A stretch of DNA of 64,000 nucleotides. Origin: Panulirus ornatus (taxonomy: Eukaryota > Arthropoda > Malacostraca > Decapoda > Palinuridae). The position numbers were made by a program, and so were the translations under genes. Below the pieces are notes generated by a model. It searched no databases, was not told the origin of the DNA, and saw nothing but the letters and a program-made list of their open reading frames with translations. The stretch spans positions 59,065,374-59,129,373 of the forward strand of contig NC_092232.1 of the NCBI RefSeq assembly GCF_036320965.1, written 5' to 3'. This document shows positions 63,473 through 64,000 of the stretch, piece by piece (position 1 is the first letter of the stretch; the number at the start of each line of letters is the position of its first letter).

Positions 63473-63860
63473 GTGGTTGAATGTCACAGTTTAAATGTTG
63501 GTATGTACAATGTTGACCAGATGGCGGTAGTGTGTAGACACAGCCATACCAGGTCGTATTTATCATCATTAAAGTCACCTTCCTTACTTACTTATGGCGG
63601 CGATGAAATTCACTGGTTCTTGATTGTGCACCAATTAACCTATCAGATAATGGTACAATGTTTGCCTGGTGTTGCATATATCACGTCTGTTGTTGAAACA
63701 CAAGAATGCCAGGTGACTTTGGGAGTGGATGATAATATAAAGATCAATATTAATGTGGGAAATCTTGAACCGCCATCACCAGACACAACACATGTTTGGA
63801 TCTGGCGGGGGGAGGGACTTGCCTGTGACGTCACGATGCCCCGCCTCCAGCCTGGCGCCG

Positions 63861-63907
<47 letters not shown>

Positions 63908-63928
63908 ACTTTGAATATTATCATGTGA
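63473..63928 (+). CDS. Hypothetical ORF, right-arm copy
   Basis: Same residues as 8150-7765 through GAALCVCV, then a (TG)n-encoded Cys/Val run (63865-63904) and a stop. No domain recognised; coding status uncertain. Confidence 0.25.
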
Positions 63929-64000
63929 GTCTTTTGAGGAAGGATTTGTACACTCGTGTTGCCTCGTCTCTTAACCTTGTAAGTGTAAAATATGATTTCA

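Overview
The window reads as nuclear DNA of an arthropod, most likely a decapod crustacean. The grounds are two Pol III tRNA genes per arm, 5S rRNA-derived sequence, very long (TA)n and (CA)n tracts, Penelope-like elements, and a LINE and SINE that share a tail I associate with decapod genomes. That last link is from memory and unverified. Only two protein genes look real, a protein kinase and an RRM protein. Both lack introns and both are present twice.

Layout. The window is a large imperfect palindrome with a direct duplication nested in it. Segment A (1-7769) runs into segment B (7618-29200). After about 7 kb of mostly single-copy DNA (29201-36248), A recurs in direct orientation (A', 36249-45015). 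After 455 bp of unique DNA (45016-45469), B recurs inverted (B', 45470 to the window end). The last bases match left position ~7618, so the right arm appears to continue into an inverted A beyond the window.

Segments A/A': broken Penelope-like element (PLE) copies head to head, a 33-bp array, an old 0.5-kb inverted repeat, a 71-bp array, and CA/TG tracts. Segments B/B' in order: a small conserved ORF, a PLE end with a foldback and a hammerhead-like core, a SINE in (TA)n, a tRNA with UAC anticodon, an Ala-like tRNA, a 5S-headed SINE, the kinase gene with a CRE/TATA promoter, a 34-bp array, several further arrays (23, ~45, ~37, 30, 40 and 34 bp), and the RRM gene. The spacer holds a fossil LINE and a PLE.

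The arms are not a simple mirror artefact. They differ by LINE insertions, by a ~4.8-kb replacement, by array lengths (28 versus ~83 copies of the 30-bp unit) and by about 1-3% in ordinary sequence. Yet ~1.3 kb around the kinase differs at only three bases, which suggests gene conversion. A palindrome carrying paired intact intronless genes, a kinase under a CRE/TATA promoter and an RRM protein with C-terminal repeats, resembles ampliconic germline or sex-chromosome regions elsewhere. That is inference; nothing here shows expression or sex linkage.
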